Source: an uncultured bacterium (GTDB taxonomy: Bacteria; Atribacterota; Atribacteria; Atribacterales; Caldatribacteriaceae). From it: DNA of 64,000 nt. Both the position numbers and the translations under genes were made by a program. The stretch is taken from NCBI GenBank assembly GCA_937139415.1, contig CAKZPS010000062.1, forward strand, positions 81,409 through 145,408, written 5' to 3'. Below are positions 63,960 through 64,000 of the stretch, piece by piece (within the stretch, counting starts at the first letter, position 1; the number at the start of each line of letters is the position of its first letter). Under the pieces are notes generated by a model. That model saw only the letters and a program-made list of their open reading frames with translations, ran no database searches and was not told the DNA's origin.

Positions 63960-64000
63960 TACTTCTGCCTTTCGGGGCACAATGGTACCTTGAAAAGTAA

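Larger units (their letters stand above)
63670..64000. other. intergenic end of window
   Basis: No gene is seen in these 331 bp. The stretch contains a 14-bp tandem repeat (63865-63892) and a good plus-strand promoter (63930-63959) for something beyond the window. Confidence 0.6.

Overview
The window is a gene-dense stretch (about 70 protein genes, three tRNAs) of what looks like a chromosome from an anaerobic bacterium of moderate GC content. Many genes overlap by 4 bp or use GTG/TTG starts, and promoters resemble the sigma-70 consensus. A bacterial V/A-type ATPase, class II ribonucleotide reductase, flavodiiron protein, SpoVS, an [Fe-S]-type PurF, a HydG homologue and a solo LpxB-like protein point to a deep-branching anaerobic lineage. 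Atribacterota, Synergistota and Thermotogota-like groups are candidates. That placement is inference; no rRNA or other decisive marker lies here.

Layout. 1-6.2 kb: tilS (5' end missing)-hpt-ftsH, a thioesterase, a TrkA/KtrA-type protein, a DUF89 protein, a Nudix hydrolase, spoVS and HU, closed by a strong terminator. 6.4-11.4 kb: a ribose/AI-2-type sugar ABC transporter with a hairpin after the binding protein. 11.5-16 kb: tRNA-Arg, an ACT protein plus phenylacetate-CoA ligase, a frameshifted orphan cas6, mntP, a 650-bp stretch with no intact gene, and tRNA-Leu(CAG). 16-23 kb: an unrecognised protein, a Gfo/Idh/MocA oxidoreductase, purSQLF, a DUF429 protein and a flavodoxin. 23.4-32.7 kb: a nine-subunit V/A-ATPase operon whose rotor subunit carries the full Na+-binding residue set, with a phosphoesterase behind it. 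32.7-37.4 kb: livJHMGF. 37.4-39.2 kb: two exported proteins. 39.3-44.5 kb: a cytidylate kinase-like/nuclease-like fusion, a second hypoxanthine-type phosphoribosyltransferase, hisC, a HAD phosphatase and nrdJ, tightly coupled. 44.4-50.1 kb: an LpxB-like protein, thrC-thrB-lysC-asd and tRNA-Leu(TAG). 50.3-57.7 kb: fprA and ferritin (oxygen and iron stress), a MacAB-like exporter with a thioesterase, and an Atl1/MGMT-like protein paired with a radical SAM DNA-repair-type protein. 57.6-64 kb: a small unknown protein, a HydG homologue with an altered auxiliary-cluster motif behind an apparent attenuator, a cytosolic two-component pair, and a sodium:solute symporter with its small accessory protein.

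The window combines housekeeping (purines, threonine, dNTPs), uptake (sugar, branched-chain amino acids, Na+ symport) and Na+-coupled energetics. The points most worth a second look are the HydG variant and its leader, the kinase-nuclease fusion beside a second PRTase, the decayed cas6, the predicted Na+ specificity of the ATPase, and a perfect 48-bp palindrome shared by two convergent stop codons. I found no CRISPR array, prophage or intact insertion sequence.
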